A DNA stretch of 64,000 nucleotides from Catonia carolina (lineage: Eukaryota; Arthropoda; Insecta; Hemiptera; Achilidae): the NCBI GenBank assembly GCA_035578175.1, contig JAQMRL010000021.1, positions 5,548,038-5,612,037 on the forward strand, given 5' to 3'. Made by a program: the position numbers and the translations under genes. Numbering within the stretch: the stretch's first letter is position 1; every line of letters starts with the position of its first letter. Of the stretch, positions 20,743 through 31,430 are shown one piece after another. The notes beneath the pieces are model-generated. The model saw nothing but the letters and a program-made list of their open reading frames with translations, was not told the origin of the DNA and did not search any database.

Positions 20743-21377
20743 CAGCGGTTCTCATACTTTTTTGGTGGCGTACCATTTAATATGTCTTGACATAATCACG
20801 TACCACCAGTGGTTCTATCTCAAATAATAATAAAATCATGTATAAACGTGGTGAAGGGCATAGAAGAAAGGGAGGTGTGCGCTTATCATACACTTTTAAC
20901 ACTACTATAAATAAATAATACACACTGATTAGTTGGTGACCACTTTTTATTTATAAAAATTAGTGTTTAATGAAATTAATTTTTTGAACTGGCTTAAAAC
21001 ACTTCAAACAAAAATAGAAGTATACTTAATGAAAAAAATGTTCAAACAATTATATTTAAAACTCATACAATATGAAAATGAAACATTATAACAGGATGTT
21101 GCTGCTCGGAAATTCCACAACTCGCAATTACAGAGCGTTCACTGATTTAACGGTTTTATTTTCTCTTGGTTTTCTTTTTCTTTTGCCCTAGAAAGAATGA
21201 ATGCAGAATGATTCCATACAGGCTGAGAGACGTGTAAATCTCACACACAAGCTCAAATTTTTAATTCTCCTTTTCTCGAAAATAAATGATCAGAAAAATA
21301 CAAAACGAAATCAATCAAACACAAATACTCGCGTACCACCGGCCATGATCCCCCGTACCACACTTTGAAAACCGCTG
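20743..21377. mobile_element. hAT MITE (635 bp)
   Basis: Ends CAGCGGTTCTCATAC and the complement CAGCGGTTTTCAAAG, followed by repeated GTACCA motifs. Flanked by CTCTATCT (20735-20742) and TTCTATCT (21378-21385), an 8-bp duplication with one mismatch. No coding remnant recognised. Confidence 0.87.
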
Positions 21378-21574
21378 TTCTATCTAACCAGGTATAACCC
21401 TTGACTTCCCGCAAAAATCTCAGCAGCCGGGATACGTGATTCATTTCTCTTTAATGACACCCATGTTTCACTCTCATTATGTTACGAGTGGTACAACCAA
21501 CCATTGCTCTATAAAATTTCATTTGGGTGCCAGCGTCATTTTCTTTCCTATTGTCCTGCAAATAGAAACGCTAA

Positions 21575-22245
21575 AGTTTTTTTTTTCTTTTAATTCCTAA
21601 TATGTGTATCATCCTAATATGTTCTGTTTCTTATCACATGGTCAGCCAATTAAATGACTGAATCATTTAACAACAGAAGACGTAGAGGTTTAAAAGACAC
21701 TAATCAGAGTTATCTCCTCTGAAAGTAATGAATTTCATTATACAGCCAGACCCTGTGGTGAATGAAATGGTGTCATTTGCAGAGTGGAAAATATGTGCTT
21801 TTCAGAGGGCCCAGCATGCTGATAAGCATACTCTTTCAACTCAGTGAGGAAGACAATGGTAAACCACCTCACTCCTCGTTTTTACTTAGTAAAACCTCTA
21901 CAGGTTCAAACCAGCCTTTTGGCTGTTGACCTAAACAACAACAACAATATGTGTACGTTGCAATCAGTTCAATTGAGAACAATAAGCAACCCCATGACCC
22001 AATCAGATGAGGATGATGTGTATGACATGTAAATGAGACTGTATAGTCTTCTACAGACACACTCACAGAGTATGGTTAATTGAACCCCAACCATCAAAGT
22101 ACACCGGCAACCACTGTCTAGTATTCAAATCCGTATAAAAGTAACTACCTTTACTAAGATTTGAACCAGGAACCTTCGTCTTCGAATATCAGCTGTTAAA
22201 CAGCTGACTCGAGGCGACTACTTTACCCCTAGACCAACCCGGTGG
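21575..22245 (-). mobile_element. SINE3 copy interrupted by a SINE2
   Basis: The tail side lies at 21575-21619 and the remainder at about 21947-22245, which retains the palindrome AGCTGTTAAACAGCT and the head complement CTAGACCAACCCGGTGGG. Confidence 0.82.
21620..21946 (+). mobile_element. SINE2 copy, 5'-truncated, inside SINE3
   Basis: Starts at GTTCTGTTTCTTATCACATG and ends GCTGTTGACCTAAACAACAA with an AAC-repeat tail. Confidence 0.88.
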
Positions 22246-22654
22246 GTTTAAACGCATAAAGTGATAAATTTTATTTATTTTTAATAAAATGTAACAATTA
22301 AAAAAAAAGATATAATAATAGCTACATTTCTCTTTAATAACTGACATAATTTTATAAGTCAACAATATTTCAATGAAATCATAAATACTGGTTTGTTCTA
22401 TTAAATAAATTGAACAATATAAATTCCCACACATTGTTCTGTCATTATTTATGTCAGTTATGTTGTTGTTCGTTATTTCACATTATTTTTAATTTTTAAT
22501 AAAGTTCAATTTATTTACTTTTACTTACATTCATTACTTTCAGTTAAGAGTAATACTTAAATAGAAATTAAATTACTTACAATAATAATAATAGTACTAA
22601 ATTGTATAATACCATGATGTTACAACAAAAATATTCTTATATTTTTTTGAAAAT
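22246..22654. other. AT-rich stretch with no recognised feature
   Basis: Very low GC. No gene or repeat match seen. Confidence 0.5.
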
Positions 22655-22669
22655 AATACCCTGGAATTT

Positions 22670-23063
22670 CTGGTCGCATTGGCGCAGTTGGTAACGTGCT
22701 CGCCTCTCATCATGCGGTACTGGGTTTGAATCCCACTCAGGCATGGCACATATTTTCATACGTTACAAAAAATCATTTCATCCTCCATTGTACAAAAGTT
22801 CCACCCCAACGTTGTCGCAGCCGGCCGTGTTGGCGATGTTGGTAACGTGCTTGCCTCTCATCACGCGGTCTTGGGTTCGAATCCCACTCGGGCATGGAAT
22901 TTTTTCATACGTTACAAAAAATTCATTTCATCCTTCACCACTGTCTGCATTAGCAGCAATTTGCAAAACAGTCGGACGTTAAACAAAAAAAAAGTGGAAA
23001 AGAACATTGTCGCTAATGACTGTTGTAGTTGGTGCGACGTTAAATAAATAAATTTAAAAAAAA
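22670..23063 (+). mobile_element. SINE1 with a second SINE1 nested inside it
   Basis: The outer copy starts TGGTCGCATTGGCGCAG and resumes at about 23000 (GTCGCTAATGACTG, then GCGACGTTAAATAAAT). The inner copy is about 22819-22998, with GCCGGCCGTGTTGGCG and its own poly-A. The outer target duplication is AATACCCTGGAATTT / AATAACCTGGAATTT. The inner one is AACGTTGTCGC / AACATTGTCGC. Confidence 0.87.
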
Positions 23064-23104
23064 AATAACCTGGAATTTGTTTTTTGTTATAATTTTAATA
23101 ATGC

Positions 23105-23170
23105 AACCCATGGGATTGGTCTACAGGTAAAGTCATTGCTGTAAGTCAGCCGTTTAACAGCTGATATATG
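23105..23170 (+). mobile_element. SINE3 head fragment
   Basis: TTGGTCTACAGGTAAAGTC and CCGTTTAACAGCTGAT only. Confidence 0.7.
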
Positions 23171-23537
23171 AAACGAGTGTATAATTTTTTTTTTTAGCTT
23201 TTATTTGTTATCGGAAACAACATTGTTGTTATTGGGAACATTGTTGACAACTACCCAATTTGATCGTTCTGTATTTTTTTATGTATTTGCTGTATTTTTA
23301 CTGTATTTTTTGACGTGGATTAGACATGAGTTTGAACATGGACCCCCAGTAGAGTTTGTTCATGGATGGCTGTCAACTGGTCACCATACAAAGTTACTTG
23401 CCCAACCGGTGTTACTTAACAAATAATACCAACTTTCTACCAGCTGACTGACTGGGCTGGCCTGAAGGCCATAATTTTTGTTAATTTTTTTTTTATTTTT
23501 TGACCCATTTTATTTTTTTATTTTTTTCTATTATTTT
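23171..23537. other. T-rich stretch without gene
   Basis: Open frames here are T-rich and show no family motif. Confidence 0.45.
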
Positions 23538-23858
23538 AACCCACTGGGTTGGTCTAGAGGTAAAGTCGTCGCCAAAATCAGCTGTTTAACAGCTGATTTT
23601 CGGAGACAAAGGTTCCTGGTTCAAATCCTAGTAAAGGTAGTTACTTTTATACGGATTTGAATACTAGACAGTGGTTGTTGGTGTACTTTGATGGTAGGGG
23701 TTCAATTAACCATACTCTCTCACTCTGTACAAGACTACACAGTCTCATTTACACGTCATACATATCATCCTCATCTGATTGGGTGATGGGGTTGCTTATT
23801 GTTCTCAATTGAACAGATTGCAACGTACACACATTAGGGATTGCAAAAAAAAAAGTAT
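23538..23858 (+). mobile_element. SINE3, full-length, best copy
   Basis: tRNA-like head: CCCACTGGGTTGGTCTAGAGG (A box region) and GGTTCAAATCC (B box). Between them is the near-perfect palindrome AATCAGCTGTT/TAACAGCTGATT where a tRNA variable arm would be. The body ends GCAACGTACACACATTAGG and an A-run. Confidence 0.9.
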
Positions 23859-23954
23859 TTGAAAAAATTTACAATCAGTTGTTTAAATTTTAGTAAATAG
23901 TTATGATATAATAACACTGACTGTTAAAATTTATTTTTTTAATAAAAAAAATTA

Positions 23955-24120
23955 AGGGTCGCCTCCTCTGCTGTATCGTAGTGATAGCACACTGGCCTAC
24001 AATGTGGAGGTTTCGGTTTCGATTCCTGGTTATGGTCTGAAAATTATCACAAGTTAAACCCCACTGTAATCACTAATAACAAAGCTGTTAATACTACTTT
24101 AAAATACTAAAAAAAAAAAT
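23955..24120 (+). mobile_element. SINE4, a further tRNA-derived SINE
   Basis: Head with ATCGTAGTGATAGCACACTG (A box region) and GGTTTCGATTCC (B box), then an AT-rich body and a poly-A tail. Seen once in the window. Confidence 0.7.
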
Positions 24121-24159
24121 TAAACTGAAATTCTTAACATCTTCTTCTTAAACTTAAAG

Positions 24160-24723
24160 TTTCAAATATTAATAACTTTCACACTCCGTCATGGTGATTG
24201 CCCACCAGTATACAAAGACAATGAATCTCTCACAAAACCAGATACGGTCAAGTATCTCGGTCTAACTTTTGATAAACGACCAACTTGGAGCACACATATC
24301 AAACGGAAACTTTTATTACTGAATCCCCAACTTAAACTTCTATATTCCCTACTTCACAAACGATCAAAATTACCAATGGCACAAAAATTACGCATATATC
24401 ATTCTCTTTTGAAACCTATATGGACCAATGGGTCCCAAATTTACAGTTTAACTAAACCCTCTAATTTGCAACGAATTCAAGCATTCCAGTCAAAAAAATT
24501 ACGCCTTGTAGCAAATGCACCTCTTTACGTTAGCAACAAAACCTTACATACAGATTTGAAAACACCACTCGTACAAAATTCCATTGAATACCTATACAAA
24601 CGCTTTCACGACAAGTCACACGAACACGAGAACCCTCTGATGCGTTCTCTTTCCACCTTCCATTTACCCGATAATCCCCTTAGACACCTTAAAAGACGCT
24701 GGAGTAGAGACCTGCTAATTTAA
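24160..24723 (+). pseudogene. Non-LTR retrotransposon (jockey-like) reverse transcriptase C-terminus
   Basis: One open frame runs about 185 codons: TFTLRHGDCPPVYKDNESL, DTVKYLGLTFDKRPTWSTHI, then MAQKLRIYHSLLKPIWTNGS, LQRIQAFQSKKLRLVANAP and HLKRRWSRDLLI before the stop. The KYLGLxxDxxLTWxxHI thumb-region motif and the YxxxLxPIxxYGxxxW-like motif identify a jockey-clade reverse transcriptase. The catalytic YADD is not present; the element is 5'-truncated. The frame is intact, so insertion is fairly recent. Such proteins copy their own RNA by target-primed reverse transcription in the nucleus. Confidence 0.87.
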
Positions 24724-24868
24724 TATACAAATTTCATTCTTGGGGAGGCACCAATGGGGGCCCTCCCCTCTCATGCCTATCATGTCATTTACATTATTAT
24801 CATAATCATCACATTTGCTTGTAAAATTTTACAGTTGTAATAAAGAATTAAAGAGGAAAAAAAATATT
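24724..24868 (+). other. LINE 3' UTR with poly-A tail
   Basis: GGGGAGGCACCAATGGGGG motif, an AATAAAG signal near 24838 and an A-run at about 24857-24867 close the LINE. Confidence 0.8.
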
Positions 24869-25187
24869 AATTGACCTCTAAAACGTTAAAGTTACTTTAT
24901 CATGTCAATTTTTCTTTATTACAAATCTATTTATTGTTTATAAACGAACACAATGTGGATTGTTAATAAAAAAAATTGTTTAGAATCGATTTAAACATGA
25001 ATAATTTGAATATTTAAATAACACTGACATTGCTGAAAAGTTCTTAAATTTCTTAGAACAGCAATTTATTAGAAACATTAGTACACCTGAATTTTGCATT
25101 ATCATCACAACTTATGTAATACACTAGCCTACCAAATAATTGTGGCTGTAAGATTTCTTATTTTCAAACGTAATATCTTTTTCTTAA
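24869..25187. other. AT-rich stretch with no recognised feature
   Basis: No gene or repeat match. Confidence 0.5.
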
Positions 25188-25735
25188 TCCACGTGTTTTA
25201 TCAAATAAAATTTATTTTATTTTAAATTCCTAATTTGCGTACATTGTAATCTGTTCAATTGAGAACAATAAGCAACCCCATGACCCAGGCCAACCATTCC
25301 TAGGAGAGTATGGTTAATTAACCCCCAACCATTAAAGTACACCGGTAACCACTGTCTAATATTCAAATCCGTATTAAAGTAACTACCCTTATTAGGATTT
25401 GAACCAGGAACCTTCATCTTAATCCACGTGTTTTATCAAATAAAAATGATTTTTATTTTATTCCTAATTTGTGAAGTTGCATTCTGTTCAATTGAGAACA
25501 ATAAGCAACCCTATGACCCAATGAGATGAGGATGATGAGTATGACATGTAAATAAGTACATGTACAGACCCAGGCTGACCATTCCTGGGAGAGTATGGTT
25601 AATTAAACCCCAACCATCAAAGTACACCGGTAACCACTGTCTAATATTCAAATCCGTATAAAAGTAACTACCTTTATTAGGATTTGAACCAGGAACCTTC
25701 GTCTTAATCCACGTGTTTTGTCAAATAAAATTCAT
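25188..25735 (-). repeat. Tandem SINE3 fragments separated by a repeated 28-bp target
   Basis: Two 5'-truncated reverse SINE3 copies (about 25222-25417 and 25456-25702) are each flanked by CTTAATCCACGTGTTTTATC followed by AAATAAAA. The same flank precedes the third copy. The pattern is SINE plus target repeated in tandem. Confidence 0.88.
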
Positions 25736-26046
25736 TTTTTTCCCCCTAATTTGTGTACGTTGTAATCTGTTCAATGTAAAAACAATAAGCAACCCCATGA
25801 CCCAATGAGATGAGGATGATGTGTATGATGTGTAAATGAGGTGTAGTCTTGTACAGACCCAGGCTGACCATTCCTGGGAGAGTATGGTTAATTGAACCCC
25901 ATCCATCAAAGTACACCGGTAACCACTGTCTAATATTCAAATCCGTATAAAAGTAACTACCTTTACTAGGATTTGAACCAGGAACCTTCGTCTCCAAAAA
26001 TCAGCTGTTAAACAGCTGACTCGCGATGACGACTTTACCTCTAGAC

Positions 26047-27101
26047 CAGTGGTCTGCGGTGGTCTGCGGTGGTCTGCGGACCACTCAGCCTGAAAGTGAA
26101 CTACCACGGACCACCCATTACATTATTGCATTTATATCTTATCAGTTGTAACCGAATTAAAAGGTGATTAAATAAAACAAATTTTCAGAAACGAACTATT
26201 ATTATTAAGAAACTATTATTACCAACATATAATCGTTATTTTCAGAAAGTAGGGTACATTGTACATCACAAAAAGTAAAAATATTTTAATTGTAAATTGT
26301 CTTTTTATAAAATAAGGAATACAGAATTTACTTAGTTGAAAATAACAATTATCAAAAATAACAAGATTGTGTCTCACTGCTTCCATATTCTGGGAAATAA
26401 CGAACAAATTCACTTTTGAGGTTGCCTAAGTGGCCGAGTATGTTGTGCTGCACCTGATCTGTAACAGTAGCATAATCCTCTTTGTTAGCAACAGTGCTTT
26501 GAAATTCGCGAACGATTGAAAGTTTTTTTCTTCAACTTTGACTATCCAGTGATCAAGCTTACAAAAAACGCATGAAGTTTGTCCTCAAATGCAAATATAT
26601 TACCAACACCTTCAAAATTTTCGTTTCTAGAACCTTGTAGTTGTAAGTTTAATTGGCTCAAGTGGCCAAAAACATCCACTATATACGTGAGTCGAATCTC
26701 AAAGCTTGGTTCACTCAGTTATTCCAAGAAATGTTGCATTTTAGTCTCAATAAAAAATACTTTTAACTCCTCTGTTAACTCATATAAGCGTGCTAACATA
26801 TTGCCTTTTGAAAGCCAACGCACTTCAGTTATTATAAAGTAGTGTTTCGTGCTTGGAGTCTAATTCTGCGCATAACTTTTTGAAAATAGGTGTGTGTTTT
26901 GCAATACCTTTAACAGAGTTCACCATCTTTACGGCCAATTTCATGGTATTCAATAAGTCTTCCGGCATGGTTATCGAAGCTAATGCTTGCAGGTGAATTA
27001 AGCAGTGATATAATCACGAGAAAATATTACTTTTTTTATAAGTAGTCACCGGACTTTCACGGACCACCTTTGGTCCGCAAACCGCTGGTTAGGAAACACT
27101 G
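26047..27101 (-). mobile_element. hAT element (ZBED5/FAM200-like group), degenerate
   Basis: Ends CAGTGGTCTGCGG and the complement CAGTGTTTCCTAACC. CTCTAGAC (26039-26046) and CTCTATAC (27102-27109) form the 8-bp duplication. GGTCTGCGGT is tandemly triplicated at the left end. About 600 bp of its 3' region is shared with the hAT at 55918-56607. Confidence 0.88.
26440..26975 (-). pseudogene. hAT transposase remnant (ZBED5/FAM200-like)
   Basis: The minus strand reads LAVKMVNSVKGIAKHTPIFK, then LCAELDSKHETLLYNN, frame change, EVRWLSKGNMLARLYELTEE, LKVFFIETKMQHFLE, a stop, and LTYIVDVFGHLSQLNLQLQG. The H..EVRWLSRGxxLxRxxELxxEL block and the DxFxxLNxLNxxLQG block are hallmarks of this hAT group (recalled). 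At least one frameshift and one in-frame stop disrupt it. It lacks the N-terminal BED finger and the C-terminal hATC domain. Confidence 0.82.
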
Positions 27102-27121
27102 CTCTATACCAACCCACTACT

Positions 27122-27173
27122 GGGTTAAAATTGATTAACATTAAAAATTTATTGATAACAGTTAAAATTGATT
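27122..27173 (+). repeat. 52-bp direct repeat, left of SINE2
   Basis: Identical over all 52 positions to 27565-27616; it abuts the GTTGTTGTTTAGG end of the SINE2. Confidence 0.97.
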
Positions 27174-27564
27174 GTTGTTGTTTAGGTCATCAGCCGAAAG
27201 GCTGGTTTGAACCTCTAGAGGTTTTACTAAGTAAAACGAGGAGTGAGGTGGTTTACAATTGCCTTCCTCACTGAGTGGAAAAGTACGCTTATCAGCATGC
27301 CGGGCCCTCTGAAAAGCACATATTTTCCACTCTGTAAATGACACCTTCACTTCATTCACCACAGGGTCTCGCTGTACAATGAAATTCATTACTTTCAGAG
27401 GAGATAACTCTGACTAGTGTCTTTTACACCTCTACCTCTTCTGTTCTTAAATGATTCAGTCATTTAATTGGCTGACCATGTGATAAGAAACAGAACTATT
27501 TATTTTAGCCCTGCAACGAACAGATTGAGTATAAATTTGACACTCCACCTGTCTGTTAAGGGCA
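27174..27564 (-). mobile_element. SINE2, full-length, with a 52-bp target duplication
   Basis: From GTTGTTGTTTAGGTCATCAG to CTGTCTGTTAAGGGCA. Confidence 0.93.
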
Positions 27565-27616
27565 GGGTTAAAATTGATTAACATTAAAAATTTATTGATA
27601 ACAGTTAAAATTGATT
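27565..27616 (+). repeat. 52-bp direct repeat, right of SINE2
   Basis: Perfect copy of 27122-27173, starting immediately at the head end of the SINE2. Confidence 0.97.
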
Positions 27617-27926
27617 GACATTATTAATTATGGATAATTAATTTATTAATTTATGGATAGTTTAATTTTTCATTTATGGATTCTAAATTTTATTGTTTTC
27701 AAATAATTTCTAACTATAATAATTTACATCACAAATCTAATTTTATAGAATTATTTATATTATATAATACTTTTAGATGAATATTTAGATAAGTGTTCTT
27801 TTACTTAAGTTGTTATTACTTATTAAGTTGCCATTTTCTGTTTCTTTCAACACCAGAAACAAATATCAAAATATTTAATTATGAAACAGGTAAGTAACAA
27901 AATAAATGATAAAAAAACCAAAATAC

Positions 27927-28633
27927 AGTAAAACCTCACTAATTCGGACTAATTGGGGGGAAGTGAAGTCCGAATTATCACGAATATTTGTTTACATCTA
28001 AAAATTGAATAATTTAGGCAATTAAAATTAAAAAATAAACGTTACTCGTCTGAAATATCAATGTTTAATGAATTTACAGTACAGTATATTGAAAAACAAC
28101 AAAGTTAAAAGTATAGAAATAAAAATACTTACGGCAGTAAAAATATTAAAATGCAGTAAATATCCAGTGTAAAATGATATTTAATTAAAACACTGTACTT
28201 ACGTACCGATTATTTGGCACTTGTTGAAGTAGAGGGTTGACAAATATCCTCAGGGATCATTTGAGGTTGATTAGAAAAAAAACTTGTTATTTTTTTCTGT
28301 GATTCTTTGCTACACTGTTTTCTTATAACTTGTTGGCGCATCTCTCTTAGGACTAGATAATAGTCATTGAATTCTACAAATTCAATAAGTTTGTCTATGT
28401 GGTTTCTCACTTCACTAGCTTAAATTGTGGAATGTTTTCTTCACCGAGTTACCAATAATGTATTACAGGGCGAAACTATTTTTATTAGACAGTTAAAAGC
28501 TATTATTTTTTGAAGTAGCACTTTATTAATTTTTAACTAAAAAACTTCTAAAACAATTAAAAAAGCTGCTCTTCTTGGAGTAGTCCGAAATATCGCGAAT
28601 TCCGAATTAGTGACGTCCGAATTAGTGAGGTTT
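27927..28633 (-). mobile_element. pogo/Tigger-type deletion derivative
   Basis: Left end CAGTAAAACCTCACTAATTC after TA. The right end is the complement but lacks the last CAGTA. It retains only the transposase 3' end. Reverse-oriented relative of 54181-54894. Confidence 0.87.
28213..28425 (-). pseudogene. Tigger transposase C-terminal tail
   Basis: The minus strand reads ASEVRNHIDKLIEFVEFNDY, LREMRQQVIRKQCSKESQKK and ITSFFSNQPQ, then a Ser/Thr-rich end and stop. R..I.KKQ....Q.KI.SFF matches the tail of Tigger/jerky-like proteins. It lacks the DDE and CENP-B DNA-binding domains. The frame matches 54388-54612 nearly residue for residue. Confidence 0.82.
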
Positions 28634-29106
28634 AACAACTTGACTTTCGGTCGAAACCGGAAAGTCGGTCAAAACCGGAACTGCAAATCTAATCTAGGGA
28701 CACTAACGTTTTGTGTAGATTACAAATTTGACAACTGTTTGTTGTTATCTCTTATAGTTTCTGATATCTGGATATGACAGACGAACATACGAAAACGATA
28801 GATTACAATTTTAAAAATTGCCACCATAAAGCGGAGAAAACTAATAATTTGTACTATTTTATATTAATCTATAGAAAATAAATTAAAACTATAAAAGTAT
28901 AACTTGGCAAAAAGTATAAAAAATAAAATAGACATGAAAGATCAACAAAATGAAAAATTATTTATGAAAATAAATAATAGCCAGTTATTTGCCATATGAT
29001 AATAAGTTAAAAAATAAATAATAATTAAGTTAAAATAATTTATAATATAATATAAATAAAAATGTGAATAATATTTAAAATGTTAGTTTATTATAATAAT
29101 TGATTA
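28634..29106. other. AT-rich stretch with no recognised feature
   Basis: GTCGAAACCGG and GTCAAAACCGG near 28651-28680 form a short direct repeat. No gene. Confidence 0.45.
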
Positions 29107-29652
29107 ATTTTTTTTTTTTTTTTTTTTTTTTAATTACGCCCCAATTGGAGCACTCAAGTCACTCATGAACATGCGTTCCTTGAGGAGTTAGTTGTGGCAC
29201 CACACTGTTGTTTTCTTCGTTCCCACATCAATTTCATATTCCTTGACCTGGTGGCTCTCAATCTCTCTGCCACAGCTGCATTCGGCTGTCTTCTCTCTCT
29301 GAAAGGCAGTTGGGTTATCCTCTTTTCCCTTAGGATGGTCTTCTCTTCTCGTCTCTGGATCATTTCTTCATTTGTATTCAAGTTCCCCATGTCTGACATG
29401 ACTTCCTGTATCCATTTGTTTTGGATCTTATTCTTCATTTGGTAGTCAAGGAGCTGTTTAATGAGTCTTGAGTCAGGCAGTCTGCTAAGGTGGCCAAAGA
29501 AAGCGACTCTCCTCTTCCTCATTGTGTCCAATATCGGCTCATTTTCCTTATAAACTATATTGTTGGGGACTATCCACCATTTTCCTTGGACTTGATGCTT
29601 GAAATTGATGGCTGTTCTTAATATTCTTCTGTCTATCTTTTGAAGTTTGTTG
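29107..29652 (-). pseudogene. LINE reverse transcriptase C-terminal region (R-rich tail) with poly-A
   Basis: The minus strand is open from about 29652: QKIDRRILRTAINFKHQVQG, then TMRKRRVAFFGHLSRLPDSR, KNKIQNKWIQEVMSDM and a basic RRQPNAAVAERLRATRSRN tail with a stop at 29163-29165. The poly-A tail is the T-run at 29108-29131. MRKRRxxFxGHxxRxxxxRL...WxxEVxxDL matches the LINE at 62508 (same family type). Only the post-polymerase region is left. Confidence 0.82.
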
Positions 29653-29690
29653 TAATAAAAAAAAAAAAAAATTGATTAATTAATTATTTG

Positions 29691-29953
29691 TAAATATTGT
29701 AATCACTTTACTAATGAAATTATGTTGTAAATACACATGAGATGATTGTATGAGTTAAATTAATTAATGTATTATACTATACTTAAGTGCCTTTTTTACT
29801 ATGATTTTTTAAAAAAATAAATTACTTTTCAATTCAGAATTTTGTTTTTTATTCTTTTTAAACCATGTTTCTTACCCTAGATATATTACAAAGAGTTTGG
29901 AAAGTTACTGAGGATTAGTCGCTTCCTTTGTAGATTCTAAGTATACATTTCTA
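29691..29953. other. AT-rich stretch with no recognised feature
   Basis: No gene or repeat match. Confidence 0.45.
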
Positions 29954-30893
29954 ACGGGTGATTCAAAAAGAGCGCCGGTTTTTAAACGGCTGGTAAATTT
30001 TTGTTTATCGGTTGGCAACATTGTTAGACCTCATTTCTATTTCGTAGAACATTCCGATTGACGATTCAGTTGTAGTTTCTCTTGTTCGCAGTCTATGTCT
30101 AACCATGGGGAAGTTTACTATTGCACAACGAGTGTTAATCGTGAAAACATTTTACCAGAGTGGAGAGAGTTATGCGGCTACTGTCAGGCGACTTCGCGGT
30201 ACTCTAGGACGTAATGAAGCACCGAATGAATCAACAGTTCGCAGGCTCATGAAAAAGTTTTTTGAGACGGGTTCAACAGTCGACCTTAAAAGTTCTGGAC
30301 GTCGTCGTTCTGGCCGAACTGAGCAGAACGTTGCGTTGGTTCGTGACAGTGTGGCTGTTAGCCCAGCAAAATCAATACGTCGCCGTTCTCAACAATTGGG
30401 TTTACGATGTTCTTCTGTACGGAGAATTTTTTCGGTACGATCTCCAATATCACCCGTATAAAATTCAGTTGACGCAACATTTGAAAGTGGCAGACCACCA
30501 GAAGAGACGACAGTTTGTTGACTGGGTATTGAGAAAACGGCAGGATGATGACACCTTCGCAAACAAAATTGACGCCTTGTGACTTTCATCTTTGGGGTCA
30601 TCTGAAGTCATTGGTGTATGCCAATAATACCCGAAACATCAATGACTTGAAGGAGGAAATTCGACGGGTTATCGGGCAAATGGAAGTCGAAACTTGTCGT
30701 GCAGTAATATCCAATTTCATGGGCAGAGTTGATGCGTGCCAGCGCAGTAGAGGAGGACACATGCATGACATCATTTTCATACATGAAATCGGAAGGTAAG
30801 ATGAACTTGTTGATGTATTTATTTTCAGTTTTTCAATAAAATAAATCTCTTAATTTGATATATCAAAACCGGCGCTCTTTTTGAATCACCCTA
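29954..30893 (+). mobile_element. Internally deleted mariner element
   Basis: Terminal inverted repeats of about 28 bp: GGGTGATTCAAAAAGAGCGC followed by CGGTTTT on both ends. TA is duplicated at 29952-29953 and 30894-30895. It keeps the N-terminal and extreme C-terminal parts of the transposase. Confidence 0.92.
30105..30799 (+). pseudogene. Mariner transposase, catalytic core deleted
   Basis: ATG at 30105 opens MGKFTIAQRVLIVKTFYQSG, ESYAATVRRLRGTLG, ESTVRRLMKKFFETGSTVDL and SGRRRSGRTEQNVALVRDSV (helix-turn-helix I and linker). A +1 frameshift near 30430 leads to QYHPYKIQLTQHLKVADHQK and RRQFVDWVLRKRQDDDTFAN. Then a deletion near 30572 jumps from FANKI to LTPCDFHLWGHLKSLVYANN and ends with GGHMHDIIFIHEIGR. 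The SDEAHF-type first Asp, second Asp and intervening domain are gone; the CDF motif after the third Asp remains. A functional member would cut and paste at TA sites. Confidence 0.9.
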
Positions 30894-30984
30894 TAGTAGT
30901 GTAAAACAGTTCTGCCGTTCCGAATAGAACGGCAGAACTGTAAATGAACTGTGAACGGCGGAACGGCAGAACGGGGAAATTCCA

Positions 30985-31071
30985 ACTGAAACTTATCTTG
31001 CACACATTTATAAGATTTACTCGCTATGTAAGTCTCTACAAAAAACACGCGTTCTTCCTTGTAAAAAACCA
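30985..31071 (-). pseudogene. Mariner-B transposase N-terminal fragment
   Basis: The minus strand reads MVFYKEERVFFVETYIASKS and YKCVQDKFQLEFPRS, the first helix-turn-helix of a DUF4817-type mariner transposase. Nothing recognisable follows; only about 30 codons survive. Same family as 50984-51190. Confidence 0.78.
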
Positions 31072-31179
31072 TTGCTGACACAATATAACGAAACGACTGC
31101 TGTCACCACACTAATGCTTGACTGAAATATTTTAACTATCTTAGGTAGTTGGCCTTGAGTACACTGTTGCTAACATACC

Positions 31180-31350
31180 AATTTTTTTTTGGTTTAACGT
31201 CCGACTGTTCTGCAATTACTGCTAATGCAGACAGTAAAGGATGAAATGATTTTTGCAATGTATGAAAATATGCCGTGCCTGAATGGGATTCGAACCCAAG
31301 ACTGCATGATGAGAGGCGAGCACGTTACCAACTACACTAATGCGGTCAGC
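31180..31350 (-). mobile_element. SINE1, full-length
   Basis: T-run (poly-A complement), body complement, GGATTCGAACCC (B box) and AACTACACTAATGCGG. AACATACC flanks both sides (31172-31179 and 31351-31358); the joined flanks restore the mariner-B unit. Confidence 0.9.
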
Positions 31351-31430
31351 AACATACCGATTGGGGGAGAGAAAATTTACCGATGTATTACTTCTATCTT
31401 CTTATAATCAGGGTTGCGTCCTTAATAAAA

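Larger units (their letters stand above)
25737..27121 (-). mobile_element. SINE3, longer copy, split by a hAT element
   Basis: Contains body, B box complement GGATTTGAACC, palindrome AGCTGTTAAACAGCT and TTTACCTCTAGAC. It resumes after the hAT insertion as CTCTATACCAACCCACT. Confidence 0.88.
30899..31430 (-). mobile_element. Mariner-B remnant related to the 207-bp array, split by SINE1
   Basis: Starts with a palindrome of CAGTTCTGCCGTTC units (30908-30995). It continues with a transposase N-terminal fragment and one copy of the unit arrayed at 50.4-52.2 kb (ACGAAACGACTGCTGTCACC to GTCCTTAATAAAACACC). Confidence 0.8.
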
